Assembly (NCBI GenBank): GCA_037126765.1
Contig: JBBCBC010000031.1
Coordinates: 8,813,638-8,877,637 of the forward strand
DNA length: 64,000 bases
Source of the DNA: Stenogyne calaminthoides
Lineage: Eukaryota; Streptophyta; Magnoliopsida; Lamiales; Lamiaceae
Direction of reading: 5' to 3'
Position 1 is the first letter of the stretch. The number at the start of each line of letters is the position of its first letter. A program made the position numbers and the translations under genes. Of this stretch, positions 45,101-57,249 are shown one piece after another. A model generated the notes under the pieces. The model ran no database searches and was not told the DNA's origin. It saw nothing but the letters and a program-made list of their open reading frames with translations.

Positions 45101-45601
45101 ATATTATAAATATAGAATATTGTCTAGCTCTGGCTCAAGTTCGTCAATTGTCTTCTCCCCTCTTTGTAATTTTGTTGATGATTTTGAATTGTGTCTCCAT
45201 ATAATTTTTTGTTTATTTGTTTATTTGATGATTATGATTTTTTCAATTTATTGGTTCAGATTGATTTTTTATTTCCGTCGGATTTGGGATTAAAGTTTCG
45301 TCGTGTTTAGTTTTTTTCTATGCAGATATTTGTATGTTCATCTAGATTTTATTGCATTGATGTTCTTCGCGATTTTGTTTAAGTGCGTTTTAAGGTCTTT
45401 TTTTTTTTTTTTTCCTATGACGAATCATGAATCTTTCGTTAAGCATTCGCATGGCTATTCTATTGATTTTGGTCAAGTTTGTTTGGGTCACTATTGCATA
45501 AGGTCATATTTTAATGGACCTTAGTTTTATCATCCCACTATTTTTTGGTTTAAACTTAAATTAAAAAATTATAATAGATGCTAAATTTAATTGAAAATTT
45601 G
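42174..45601. other. gene-free AT-rich region
   Basis: No gene, RNA or bounded element. An (AT)n run at about 43951-43976 and another at 44134-44149. A 104-codon frame at 42544-42858 has no family resemblance. CTCTGGCTCAAGTTCG..GATTTGGGATTAAAG around 45128-45292 reads like a plant 5' leader but no coding exon follows. Confidence 0.4.
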
Positions 45602-45603
45602 TA

Positions 45604-45841
45604 CTCCCTCCGTCCCAAAGTTATCTACCCCTTTTAAAAAATGACCCATCACAAAATTTCAAATTTCATCTCATGTCATTACTTTTACCCAAAAAAAAAT
45701 TATTTGATTTAGTAATAACATATAAAGAACTACAATACCCTCAATAAAAAGTCATTTTATTGCTTTTAATACTACTCCCTCCATCCCAATCAAAAATTTA
45801 TATCAAAAGCAAAAGGGTAAATAACTTTAGGATAGAGGTAG
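45604..45841. mobile_element. Stowaway-like MITE, 238 bp
   Basis: CTCCCTCCGTCCCAAAGTTA ... CTTTAGGATAGAGGTAG with TA at 45602-45603 and 45842-45843. A second CTCCCTCCATCCCAATC start at ~45775 suggests a further nested or duplicated left end. Confidence 0.7.
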
Positions 45842-45843
45842 TA

Positions 45844-48800
45844 TAACATAATGAATAATTTTTTGCATCTATTTTTTCGTAGAATATCTTAGAGTGTAAT
45901 GCATTATTTTAGAATACGTATATATGAATATTTTTGGTTAGACAGACGCGCAAGGGAAATAAATTATTTACACGTTTAGAGATAATTTTTTTGTACCATT
46001 GTAATAGCACCCTGATCATCGTATCTCATATTTTTTTTCTTCTAATTTAGTGGCAATATGTTACTCAGTGGATTGTAATTTTGCAAGATAAATAAACGAG
46101 TTGACCTCTCAATTGATATCTTATATATTAGATATGTTTAATAGCACACCCTTTTCAAATAAGATGCTTTATTTGTATAGCAATTAAGTTTACTTTTATT
46201 ATTAACTTATTATAAAATTATGTAGCAGATGTTCAAGGAGTTCTTAATTATGATTTAATATATATTTTGTGTAGCAGATGTGCCAAATTTGAGAATGGAT
46301 ACAATTAATTTCATCTTTGTATGTGTTTTTCAGATTTTTGTAATCATTTATGCGTAAATTTGTATTTCCAATTTCAGCACAAAAATTGATTTTTATTTTT
46401 TGATTTTGTGGTTTATTTGCCATGTGGATATGAAGATTTTGATTCTTTAGACACTAAGAAAATATGTAAATGACACTTGGTTGGTTACGCCCTTGAAAAG
46501 AAGAGGCAATTGCACTATTTGATTCTAAAATGGATGTTGGTTGATGTTGGTGAGTCTGCAAGAGAAGCTTACTAATTTTTATTTGAAAGTATGATAATGC
46601 ATCATTTCGATCATTCAAAATTGGCATTATTTTTTGTACAATTAAGCTTATCCGCAGATGCGATTTTTTTCTATTTTGTTACTCACTTTCATAACTTGGT
46701 TATTAGTAAGTTTTGCAGTAAATTATTCTAATCATTACAATAACTATTAAACTAGGGGAACATATCTTATGAACAAATTTCAATGTTCATAAATCACCGT
46801 TCCTGCAAAAAATAAGTCAAAGTGAAATAGTAATATACTAAACGATTTTGATTTATAACATTTTTATCTCGCAAACTCTTTGAAAGTGATATCCTCTTTT
46901 AGTAACAGTGGCTGCTCAATATTTTCTAGAATCTCTAATTAAAGTGGGAGTTAGTCGATAAATAAATTTTTAATGTTCAAAATTAATTGTATCTTTCTAA
47001 AGTTGGTATTGTTTGATAGTATCAATATTCATTTCATCTATATAGCTAGAAAGAAAATAATTGCAAAAGAGAATCAAGATCTCAAACATCTTCAAATTCT
47101 CAAATTCAAGATGTATGACACAACATTATATTTTATTAAATTTTACTGAAAGTAATTTGAATTATTTATTTCGAATAATCATATCTTTCAAAGCTTCATT
47201 TTTTCTCAAATAAAATGCCAAATGCAATCACATATTTAGAGAAAAAAAATTAGAATCAAAATTCCTCAAAGTGAGCTTAAAGAATGAGCATGTGAACATT
47301 TCCCAAGAAAAATGACAGCATGGTGAAATTGTCCTTATTACTAACACAATAAATAGTTCAAATACCCTTACTTATTTCAAATAAAATATCACCATTGATA
47401 ACTTTTCTGCTTTTTTTAATAGTTTTGAGGGATTAATTTATTTTATTTTTTTATTAGAAGAATAGAGATATGAAAAAGATTTTGCATATAACGTGATAAA
47501 CATTAAATTATGGGAAAGATGGAATGAAGAATTTGTGGGTATGAACAAATTAAGAATTTGAATTATCCATCAGCTCTTTTAATTGCAGATCCATTATAGA
47601 TGTCAGTTTATGTTTTTTCATGTTCTTCTTTATGAATGATTTCAATTGTCTTCTTATCTATTGTTTTATTTTGTAGGTTAGATCAGTGTACTAAGTGGAC
47701 AATTTTTTTCCACCCAATATCATTTTTGTTGTGAATTTGTATCCACCATTATTGCATTCATTCTAAAAGGTCATATTCACATAAATCTATTCAATTTGGC
47801 TTTTTTCTAATTTTAAAAAAATGCTTGATTATGATGCTATGACTTAAAAAGCTAGCAACATTCATTTTAACGTTTAATATTCTTCTAAAATATTTGAACT
47901 CGTGATTTTTCTAAAGAATTTGAAGTAATTTTTTGTGTCATTTTTATTCTTTTATGATTTTCAATTTCAGACCATGTTTATTACTTTATTTTATTTTTGT
48001 CCAAAAGGACCAAAATTGTGAGCAAAATGTATAAAGATCATTGATTGATGTTCTGCATTTTGTAGAATTTGCATAAAAAAGTATTTTCTGGTGTTAAAAC
48101 AAATAAAAATAGAAAAAAAAAGATAAAATTAAAGAGTGGACAAGAAGACAACACATTAATTAGATGAAGCCCGACTAACAAAAAAATGGGGAAAGTTCCA
48201 TACAAAATTTTGCTGAAAAAAATATGATCGTAAAAAATTCAAAATATTCACGATGATGTTTAACGAGTTGACCAATTTGAAATTGGCACTGGCCCAAAAT
48301 TAATAGTTGCTCATAAAAAAAAGGCATCATTGTTGGTGAATGTCTTTATTATTGACACAAGAATTAGTTTAAGGGTCCTTGCTTTGCCAAATAAAATGTC
48401 ACCATTTGTAATTTTTTTACTTTTTTGTACTGTATTGAGAAATAATTTTATTTTATTTTTTCATGAAAAGAAGAGAGAAATGAAGAATATTTTATTTATA
48501 ACCCGATAAGCATTAAGTTTTGAGAAAGATGAAATGAATAATTTGTGGGTATGAACCAAATTAAGAATTTGGATTATAAATCAGCTCTTTCAACTTCAAA
48601 TTCACTATATGTTGGTCCCGGTGCAAACGAGTCTTACACGTGTATGGGGGGGAATACACGTGTTCAGTGTTTTTAAAACTTTTTCTTACTGAGGTCAGCT
48701 TGGGTCAGATAATCCTGAAGATTAGGTTCTGAGAAGCACAGACGCTTCTGAGTCAAAGTCTCATGAGACAAAGGATCCCGAGTCGCTTTTCGAAACCTCG

Positions 48801-51800
48801 GATAATCCCAACCGAGTCCTCGAGAAAGTCAGAGATCCCGAGTTGCTTGGATCGATAACTAACTTATTGAACCCTCGAAGAGTATGCGTTCGGTTTGGTA
48901 ACTATCTGTTCTAGCTACTCGGTTAAAGTGAATGGTTTGACCTTTAGTTTATACTCGTTTTAAGCTTTGCGAAAAACCTTCCCTTTATGTAATAGTGATT
49001 AGGCCGATTCACTTATGCAACTTCAATTGGATTGATTCCAACCCAATATCGATGAAAAGTATGCTTTCAAAATCAAGTCAATGCAACAGATAAGCACATA
49101 TAAGGAAAGCAATAAAGAACACAACAATTATAGTGGTTCGAGACTCAAGCTCCTACGCCCACTCTCTCGATTCTTCGGGAGATATTCACTATCAACTTAT
49201 GAGCTTTCTGACTACCTCGTAGTTTACTTACTCAACTTCGGCCCTGAGTTTTACGACTACTCCACGTGGTTTACTTCCTCAACCCGACCCTTTGAGCTTT
49301 ACGACTACCTCCGTAGTTTACTTACTCAATCACACACAAGCTTTCGGACTACCCAGTAGCTTACTAACTTCTCCTCTAGAGTTTTTCTCGACTACTCCGC
49401 GTAGTTTACTAACTCTTTTACAACACTTCTCACCAACAAACACACTCCAACTACCTTCCGCAAGGGTTTGGGGTTTCTTGGTTGGTTTCCAACTAGGATG
49501 AGATATCCTTTACAATGAAGCACAATGCAAAGGATTAGGATATCTCGACTAAGCTTTGGATAATTCTTATCAAACTAGGCTTAGTATAGTGAGCTCTCTT
49601 CAATATTGAAGCACTTGGGAAATTCTAAGTTTTTTGAGTGCTTTTAACTTTTACAAGAATAGGCTTGAGCTCTTAAGTTATGTATAAATTTCCCGTAACC
49701 TTACAATGTAGAGGGTCACCGGTGTTTATAGGCATACACCAAGGTCACTCTTGAAAACTATCCGTTGGAGAGACGAACGTTGAGTTTCCTCTTGTGGTGT
49801 GAAACGGCTATATTTAGGGTTTGAAACTCCCCTAACACTTTCCGGGCAATAGCCTTCCATGTAGCCGGTCTTCACTTTTTGCGATCTGGAACTTTTGTAC
49901 ATCGACATCCTTTTCCCGAGACACATCATCACAAGGTGTCAATATAGTGCGATGTTGTCTTTCTCTTTTTGACTTTTGTCTCCGTTAAAGGTATACACCT
50001 TCAAAGGCTCTTTTTTGGTTACAAACTCGAGTTTGATATAACCTTAACAACACTTCCGACTTAGTTCCTTTTGTGCGCATTTGAATGTCTTGGCGGATAT
50101 CTATCTTTCTAAGGAATCGCGATCTTCCGATGTGCATCCTTCCGGATAGATATATTCGATTACCTCGGAACATTGAGTTCATCTCGAGCATTCAAGACAT
50201 TCTTGATTCTTCAAGAATTCACATGTGCCTTCAATATTCTTGATCTTTAGTTTCTCAGTCTTCAGTCTTTGTGTCTTCAGAGTCTTCAGGGTCTTCTGAA
50301 TCTTTGTAGTTTATCTTGGTGATGTCTTTGAGTCTTCTCGTGAGTCTTGATTTACTCGGTAGCCTCTTGAGTCTTGATGGTTATCCTGAACTATATTTGG
50401 CGACTATACATTCTGCAGATAACATCCTGAATATTCTAAAAACTGAATCCTGACTCAACTTATCAAGATCATTCTGAACATGTCATACTCAGGGGTTTTG
50501 GGATCTAATCAAAATCATAAATCTTTATTAAAATTCATCTCCCAACACTATAGATTTCAGTTTCACGTTTTTTCATTTTCTTCATTGTTAATAATTTCAA
50601 TTATCTTCTTTTCTATTTACGAATCGTGTATCTTTTATTTCATTTTGTAGGTTAGATCGTTGTACTAAATGGACTATTTTTTCCTTCTAATATCAACTTT
50701 GTTGTGCATTTAAATCTATTGTTGTTACATTTATTCTAAAAGGTGACATCCGCTTAAATTTGCTCAATCTGAGTTTTTTTTTTCTAATTCTAAAAAATGC
50801 TTGATTGTGAGGCTATGACTAAAAAAGTTATCAACATTCATTTTATTCTTTAATTTTCCCGTAAAATGTTTTCTTGTTGCCTTTGTTCTAGTCTATGAGT
50901 CATAAGTTTTTCTTTTCGAATTGTTTCGTTTCTTTCTTTGTCAAAGACTCTTCAACTTTTATATTAATTCTTTTGCAGGCCGATGTTGCAAGTCAACAAA
51001 CATATACAAGATTATTTCAATGCATATTGTTTTCGAAAATTCTCGAGGTGTTAAATTTATTTTGAAGTTTAATTTATATAATTTGTAATGCATTTATCTA
51101 ATGATGGGTTCTTCACCAATATTCCACTGTGTGATATGTTGATTTTTTTGAAATATTAAATGTGTTTGCTATGAAGAATTTCAGTTATGTATTTAACATG
51201 TGAATATTTGTTGAGATTACAGTCTCTCATTTCTTTTTCCAAACTTGTGTGCTAAAAGATGAGTGAACCTTCTTACTATCGATTTGCTTTGATTTTTTTT
51301 TTATTTGTCTTGAATGTAAGTTTTTAAACAAAAGACTGTATATTTTATTTCGTGATCTCCTTTGAATCATGCCTTGAATGTAGTGCACAATTTTCCCATG
51401 TTTTTCTTAAATTGATGTTAAATTTATTTTACAATTTTTACTAATTATTTTTTCGTTTCAGTTTCCCCATTGATCAATTGAATAGTTCTTTACTGCCATA
51501 GTTTAACTCTTACTGTTACAATTTAGTTATGATTGATTAAAGTGGTTTAAAACATTAACTTTAGCATGAAATATTATTCATTTTTTTATTTGCCGATTTT
51601 GCATTTCTCATTAAATTTGTGCATGCATAGTTCAAGAAATTATTAATTATGTTGGTACTAGAGGCAAGTTGAGCAAACATAAAGATAACATGTATATATA
51701 TTTATTTGCACTATTCATATTGAGAATTTGGCATGCATTGACTATGAGGACAAGAATATGTACATGGCTTATCATTGGAACCACTTATTTCATATCATAT

Positions 51801-52632
51801 ATTTTGTTATCAACTCTTTGAGGATTCTCAAATTTTAAAGAGTTTGCTCTGCCTATTTTATTTTTATTTATGTTTTGGTATATGAGATGAATACGAGATT
51901 TTATTTTTGTAATTGTGAAGTGTCTTGGTCGAGATATTTGCACAGAAATGTTGGGACTCATTTAGTTTCCTTTTCTATATAAAAGAAGTTTAGATAATTT
52001 TCCACTATAGTACGAAATTTTTCATTTTGAATTTGTCAATTGTTTTTTAATAGTACTTCACATTGAATTTGTGCCTGCAGAGTTAACTTATTAATTATGT
52101 AAGTTCTAGATGCAAGTGGAGTTGGCAAGAAGATAACATGCACATAAATTTTATTTGCATTATTCACATTGAGAATTTGACATGCATTGAATGTGAGGAC
52201 ATAAATATGTACACGTCATATAATTGGAGTCACCTATTACTTCATTTTATTTTGTTTTCAACTCTTTATGGATTCTCAAATTTGAAAGGCTTTGCTCTGT
52301 TTATTTTATTTTTCTTTATGATTATTATGTAATTAGATGAATACAATATTTTATTTTTATAATTTTGAAGTGTCTTGATCGAGACAATTACACAGAAATG
52401 TTGGGACTCAATTTGTTATTTTTTTTATATAAAAAATTTAGGTAATTTTTTATAATTGTTTCTTAATAGAGTAGGTAAGCTAGGTGGATTTCAGGAAAAT
52501 ATTTATAAGATAATAAGAAAGTCTTTTGTGGCATAATTTTATACCTGAGACAGAGCTCCACTTTAACAGTTAAATCATGTTTCCTTTTAAAATATAACTG
52601 GACTAGGTTCCATAAGCTCATGGATCATATAA
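45844..52632. repeat. AT-rich noncoding modules in diverged tandem duplication
   Basis: Module pair 1: ~47290-47900 and ~48320-48609 continuing at 50548-50860 (the second interrupted by a solo LTR). Shared phrases include AATTTGTGGGTATGAAC, ATTTTGTAGGTTAGATC and AAAATGCTTGATT. Module pair 2: ~51640-52010 and ~52070-52440, sharing AAGATAACATG..CAC, GAGAATTTG(G/A)CATGCATTGA and CACAGAAATGTTGGGACTCA. Several modules begin after polypyrimidine-AG stretches (TTTTGTAG|GTTAGATC, CTGCAG|AGTTAACT), as in spliced noncoding RNA, but no coding frame or transposase is seen. Confidence 0.65.
48610..50547 (+). mobile_element. solo LTR, 1938 bp, target duplication CTATA
   Basis: Starts TGTTGGTCCCGGTG, ends ATCTCCCAACA (TGTTGG..CCAACA inverted ends). 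Perfect 5-bp duplication CTATA at 48605-48609 and 50548-50552. No internal domain follows, so it is a solo LTR left by LTR-LTR recombination. Inside: about five tandem ~45-bp units of GACTACTCC(G)CGTAGTTTACT (about 49192-49415) and a (GAGTCTT)n-like tract near 50215-50370. It interrupts the second copy of a duplicated noncoding module. Confidence 0.93.
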
Positions 52633-53773
52633 TATAGTAAAGGAAAAATTACTATCAACTACATACTTTTAAGTACTCATTCTAAAAACTACAAACACCA
52701 TTTAACTATTACTTATAACTACAAAAGGTAACCCAATTGGATATTATTACCCTTATCTCCTCTCACCTCAAAACCGGCCACTAACCAAGACAATTTAGTT
52801 AAATGATTAAACTATCTAATCAATATCAATTGCATACAACAATGCACACATTCATTCCCTCTTTCTCTCTATATTCCCATCCTCCATAGGTGTTGTACGG
52901 TCAAAACTATAATGAGAATTCAAATTTCAAATTTTCTTTTTTATCATAAAAACACATGAAACTTCATTCGTTCAACAATTTCATCAAATTAGAGAAATCT
53001 TTTTCCAACTTTCTCAACATGTTCAGTATCTATGTGCACATGTCATACTTTGTTTAGAAAAATACTGCACAATTTAATAAATTTATGAACATGTTCAGTA
53101 TTTGAGAAGTGTTGTTCAGTTTTTTTTTTCTGCACATGTTCAGTATTTATGTGTGTTGGGATTATACTGAAAAGTATGCTTTTTACTTTGTATAATCGAA
53201 ACTGAATTTTCGAGACTTATTCTTGAAAATAAATTTTTTATCATTGATGCTTTAAATATGATTGAATGTTACATATATTTATTGCATAAGCTGTTCAATA
53301 ATTAAATGCGTGTTACATTGTAGTTAATTTAGTGATACCAGATCACAGAAGATTAAATTAACAGTCCCTTGTAACTAAAAGTACGTTATTCACGACCTAG
53401 ATGGAAATGAACAACCCATCGTGAAAGGTTGAAGTGTAAGGCTCAAATTGGCTTGTCTTGACCAAGATATTACACTAGTGCATGATGATGCCTTTGAATA
53501 GGACCTCTGAGGAGGATAAATTCTTGAGGCCCGAACAAGGAAGAATTAGACCTCAGTGGTTCGTTATTTCTTAACATTCGTCCCTTAAATAGGATCACGT
53601 GGGATTGATAACTATTGCTTTGACTTATCATGGGTAGCGAATCAATGAGATTCAATACTTTTTATCTTGGGCAATATTATTGGTCACATGTGATTGCTAA
53701 GATTTATCTACGAAGAATCGCATGCAAGCAAATGCTGTTCGATTTGCCCCCTTGGGAGGTTCATAAGCTTTAT

Positions 53774-55400
53774 TGTTGGGATATTTTAGTTTTGATGAAT
53801 TATGCCAAAACATTATCAACTTGTGTTATTGAAGCTAATTCTACGATAACAAGTTGAGGGAACGAGAGAACAAGTTGAGGGGAACTCATGAAATCGGGCG
53901 TAGATGATCGAGATCGACGAGGTCACAGATGAGACCGACGAGATCGGATGAGTAAGATGAGTTCCGGAGTTAAGCGATGAGCTATGCAAAATCGAAGAGA
54001 AGATAAAGCTAAGCCAAAATGATCGTAAGATCGATGACGGATGACTTTGATCGGATGATCGGAAGAATGCATAAGCCGATCGAAAAAACCGGCCGTAAGA
54101 TCGTAAGAGAAGGTTGCGGTCGGAAAGAGGCGGATGGATGAGACCGATCAAGATCGACGTGGATCGAGATCGATATGAAGATGTGCGATGATCAAGATCG
54201 ACGCGATTGAGATCGATGCGGTAAACCGATATGCTAACTGATGTCTTAACTGATCCGAGATAAAGTTGATTTGTTGACTGATATATATCGATCCGATCAT
54301 GTGAGCCGATCGATCGACGGAAGAAATCGACATCGAAAAACCAGAAACCTCGTGATACCGATCCGGAAAGAAGTCATCAAGAGAAATCATCTCGGTCATA
54401 TTCACCGAGAATCGAACGCCGGCATGATCGGGCAGCTCGAAAAGCTAGTGACTGAGGGTCGATTGTCGAAGATTAAGAGTCAACTCAACCACCGAGTGTC
54501 AAGATGCTCGACGACAAGGTCCGGGCAAGAGAAGTCACCAATCAAGTAAACTCAAGGCTCAAACATAATCAAGGCACCGAGACTCGAGAAACTGAAGAAT
54601 GATTCCAAGGTGAGGAATCGAGGAATATAATTTGTTGCAATTCGGTTTGGCGTGGACCAATGAGAGGAAGACAACCAAACTGGAAAAGGCTGCAAGAAGT
54701 TTCTGAGAATAGTATGGATTTGAATGTGACTCCATCCAACGTTAACATTCAAATCCACACTATAAATACAAGATCTTCCTTCATTATCAAGTGTGGAGAA
54801 ATGCGTGATCCATCAAGCTACAATGCCAAATCAGTTAATAATGTTCAAAGTGTTCTACCCTAGATCTAAGCACAAATGCTATATCCTAAGCTTAGAGAGA
54901 TTTTCCCATCCTTAGCATTGAGGCTAAACAAATGTAAGGGAAAATCTCAACCTAGTTGGAAACCAAACAAACCTTACCCAAATCAGTTTGATAGGTTAAG
55001 TTTGTAGGTGAGTGTGAACTCGGTAAACATCTAGCAATCCCGAAAGGGAGGGTAGGCAATCCCGTGAGGGTGATAAGTCCCGTTTGAGTGTGAACTCGGT
55101 AAACATCTGTTGGGTGTTGGACTAACACAATAAACTAAGTCCAGTCGGTTTAGTAGGTGCCCCTGATGATAGGGAAGAGTGGATGTAGGAGTTGGACTCC
55201 GAACCACTATAAAATCGTGTGTTCTTTACTGCTTTATGTTTTTACTTGCCATATGCATTCAATTACAAGCAAAACAACACACATGTTCTTAAAACGCAAA
55301 AATCTGGAATCACTCTGCCCTCACCCCTGTTTTTATATGCAACGAACTGAAATGTTTTGCTTCCGCACGCGCAAAATGGGTTTTCTAATCTGGACCTACA
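53774..55400 (+). repeat. 5' LTR of the nonautonomous element (1627 bp)
   Basis: Three zones: a short start, a CG-dense GATCGA-rich zone (about 53870-54620), and a normal AT-rich promoter zone with TATAAATA at 54761-54768. Confidence 0.9.
54715..54768 (+). promoter_or_regulatory. LTR promoter: perfect 13-bp inverted repeat just upstream of a TATA box
   Basis: TGGATTTGAATGT (54715-54727) and ACATTCAAATCCA (54745-54757) flank a 17-nt spacer, followed 3 bp later by TATAAATA (54761-54768). LTR 2 has the same arrangement (56527-56539, 56557-56569, 56573-56580). It could be a dimeric factor-binding site or a hairpin. Confidence 0.65.
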
Positions 55401-55402
55401 AG

Positions 55403-55414
55403 TGGTATCGAGGC
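55403..55414 (+). other. primer-binding site of the nonautonomous LTR element
   Basis: TGGTATCGAGGC, 2 nt after the LTR end. It resembles the usual TGGTATCAGAGC (initiator tRNA-Met) except for CG where CAGA is expected. Confidence 0.75.
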
Positions 55415-55524
55415 GGTGTTTCAAACGGTTCAATTTCAAGTAACCACCGAATCGATTTTTTTTAAAAGAAAACCCGTTTCTTTAAAAATGCATATATATA
55501 TTCAAATGTTTTGGCTTTATTATC

Positions 55525-55537
55525 AAAAAGGGGGAAA
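55525..55537 (+). other. polypurine tract of the nonautonomous LTR element
   Basis: AAAAAGGGGGAAA immediately before the TGTTGGG start of LTR 2. Confidence 0.8.
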
Positions 55538-55538
55538 T

Positions 55539-57249
55539 TGTTGGGATATTTTAGTTTTGATGAATTATGCCAAAACATTATCAACTTGTGTTATTGAAGC
55601 TAATTTATAGATAACAAGTTGAGGGGGAACGAGAGAACAAGTTGAGGGGGAACTCAAGAAATCGGGGACGAGATGATCGAGATCGATGAGGTCATTTTTG
55701 TTAGACCGACGAGATCGGATGAGTAAAGATGAGTTCCGGAGTTAACTGATGAGCCATGCAAAATCGAAAGAAAGATAAGCTAAGCCAACCGATCGAAGAT
55801 CGATGACGAGATAACTGATCGGATGATCGGAAGAATGCATGTTTCAAAAGCCGATCGGAAAGAAACCGATCGATAAGATCGAAGAGAAGGTTGCGATCGG
55901 AAGATGAAAGCGGATGAGACCGATCAAGATCGACGGCGTGTCGAGATCGAGATATGAAGATGTCGCAGGATGATCAAGATCGACGCGATTGAGATCGGAT
56001 GTGCTAAACCGATATGCTAACCTAATATGCTAACCTTGATGTGCTAATCGATGCAGATAAACCGACGGTTGTTGACAAGATCTTATCTTGATCCGATCCG
56101 ATCGTATGTGAGCCGATCGATCAGGAGAAGAAATCGATATCAAAACCGAAACCTCGTGATACCGGATCCGGAAAAAGTCATCGAAGAAATCATCCGAAGT
56201 CATATTCACCGAGAATCGAACGCTTGCCTGGCGATCATTAGTTGGAAAAGAAAGTGACGCGAGGGTCGATTAATACGAAGATGTAAGAGTGAACTCAGTC
56301 GACCGAGTGTCGAGATGCCCGACGCATAAGGTCCGTGAAGAAGTGGGTACCGAATCGAAGTAACAACGCAAAGGCTCGGACAGAATCAAGGCACTGACTC
56401 GTAGAGAAACTGAATGATTCCAAGGTGAGGAATCGAGGAATATAACCAATTCAATTCAAATGGACGTGGACGAATGAGAGAAGACAACCCGACTGGAAAA
56501 GTTCGCAGAAATTTCTGAGAATAGTATGGATTTGAATGTGACTCCATCCAACGGTAACATTCAAATCCACACTATAAATACAAGATCTTCCTTCATTATC
56601 AAGTGTGGAGAAATGCGTGATCCATCAAGCTACAAAGCCAAATCAGTTAGCATCTCCACCATAGAACACAGAGCAAGAAATACACGCATATATTCAAAGT
56701 GTTCTACCCTAGATCTAAGCACAAATGCTATATCCTAAGCTTAGAGAGATTTTCCCATCCTTAGCATTGAGGCTAAACAAATGTAAGGGAAAATCTCAAC
56801 CTAGTTGGAAACCAAACAAACATTACCCAAATCAGTTTGATAGGTTAAGTTTGTAGGTGAGTGTGAACTCGGTAAACATCTAGCAATCCCGAAAGGGAGG
56901 GTAGGCAATCCCGTGAGGGTGATAAGTCCCGTTTGAGTGTGAACTCGTTAAACATCTGTTGGGTGTTGGACTAACACAATAAACTAAGTCCAGTCGGTTT
57001 AGTAGGTGCCCCTGATGATAGGGAAGAGTGGATGTAGGAGTTGGACTCCGAACCACTATAAAATCTTGTGTTCTTTACTGCTTTATGTTTTTACTTGCCA
57101 TATGCATTCGATTACAAGCAAAACAACACACATGTTCTTAAAACGCAAAAATCTGGAATCACTCTGCCCTCACCCCTGTTTTTATATGCAACGAACTGAA
57201 ATGTTTTGCTTTCGCACGCGCAAAATGGATTTTCTAATCTGGACCTACA
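55539..57249 (+). repeat. 3' LTR of the nonautonomous element (1711 bp)
   Basis: Same ends as LTR 1. It carries a ~40-bp extra block (about 56647-56690, ATCTCCACCATAGAACACAG) absent from LTR 1, plus many small indels in the GATCGA-rich zone. Confidence 0.9.

Larger units (their letters stand above)
53774..57249 (+). mobile_element. LTR retrotransposon with two large LTRs and a 138-bp interior (nonautonomous)
   Basis: LTR 1 is 53774-55400 (1627 bp), LTR 2 is 55539-57249 (1711 bp). Both start TGTTGGGATATTTTAG and end AATCTGGACCTACA. Perfect 5-bp target duplication TTTAT at 53769-53773 and 57250-57254. The interior has only a primer-binding-like TGGTATCGAGGC at 55403-55414 and a purine tract AAAAAGGGGGAAA at 55525-55537 directly before LTR 2. 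It encodes no gag or pol, so mobilisation would need another element's proteins. The last ~700 bp of the LTRs are almost identical, whereas the first ~750 bp differ by many small indels. Confidence 0.93.

Noticed and set aside
45048..45524. Open frames after a leader-like sequence near 45.1 kb
   Set aside because: Both are low-complexity Phe/Ile/Leu translations of AT-rich DNA without a recognisable domain; kept only as a remark.
49081..50191. Open frames inside the solo LTR (49081-49501 +, 49726-50191 -)
   Set aside because: They translate LTR tandem repeats; no retroviral-type or host domain.
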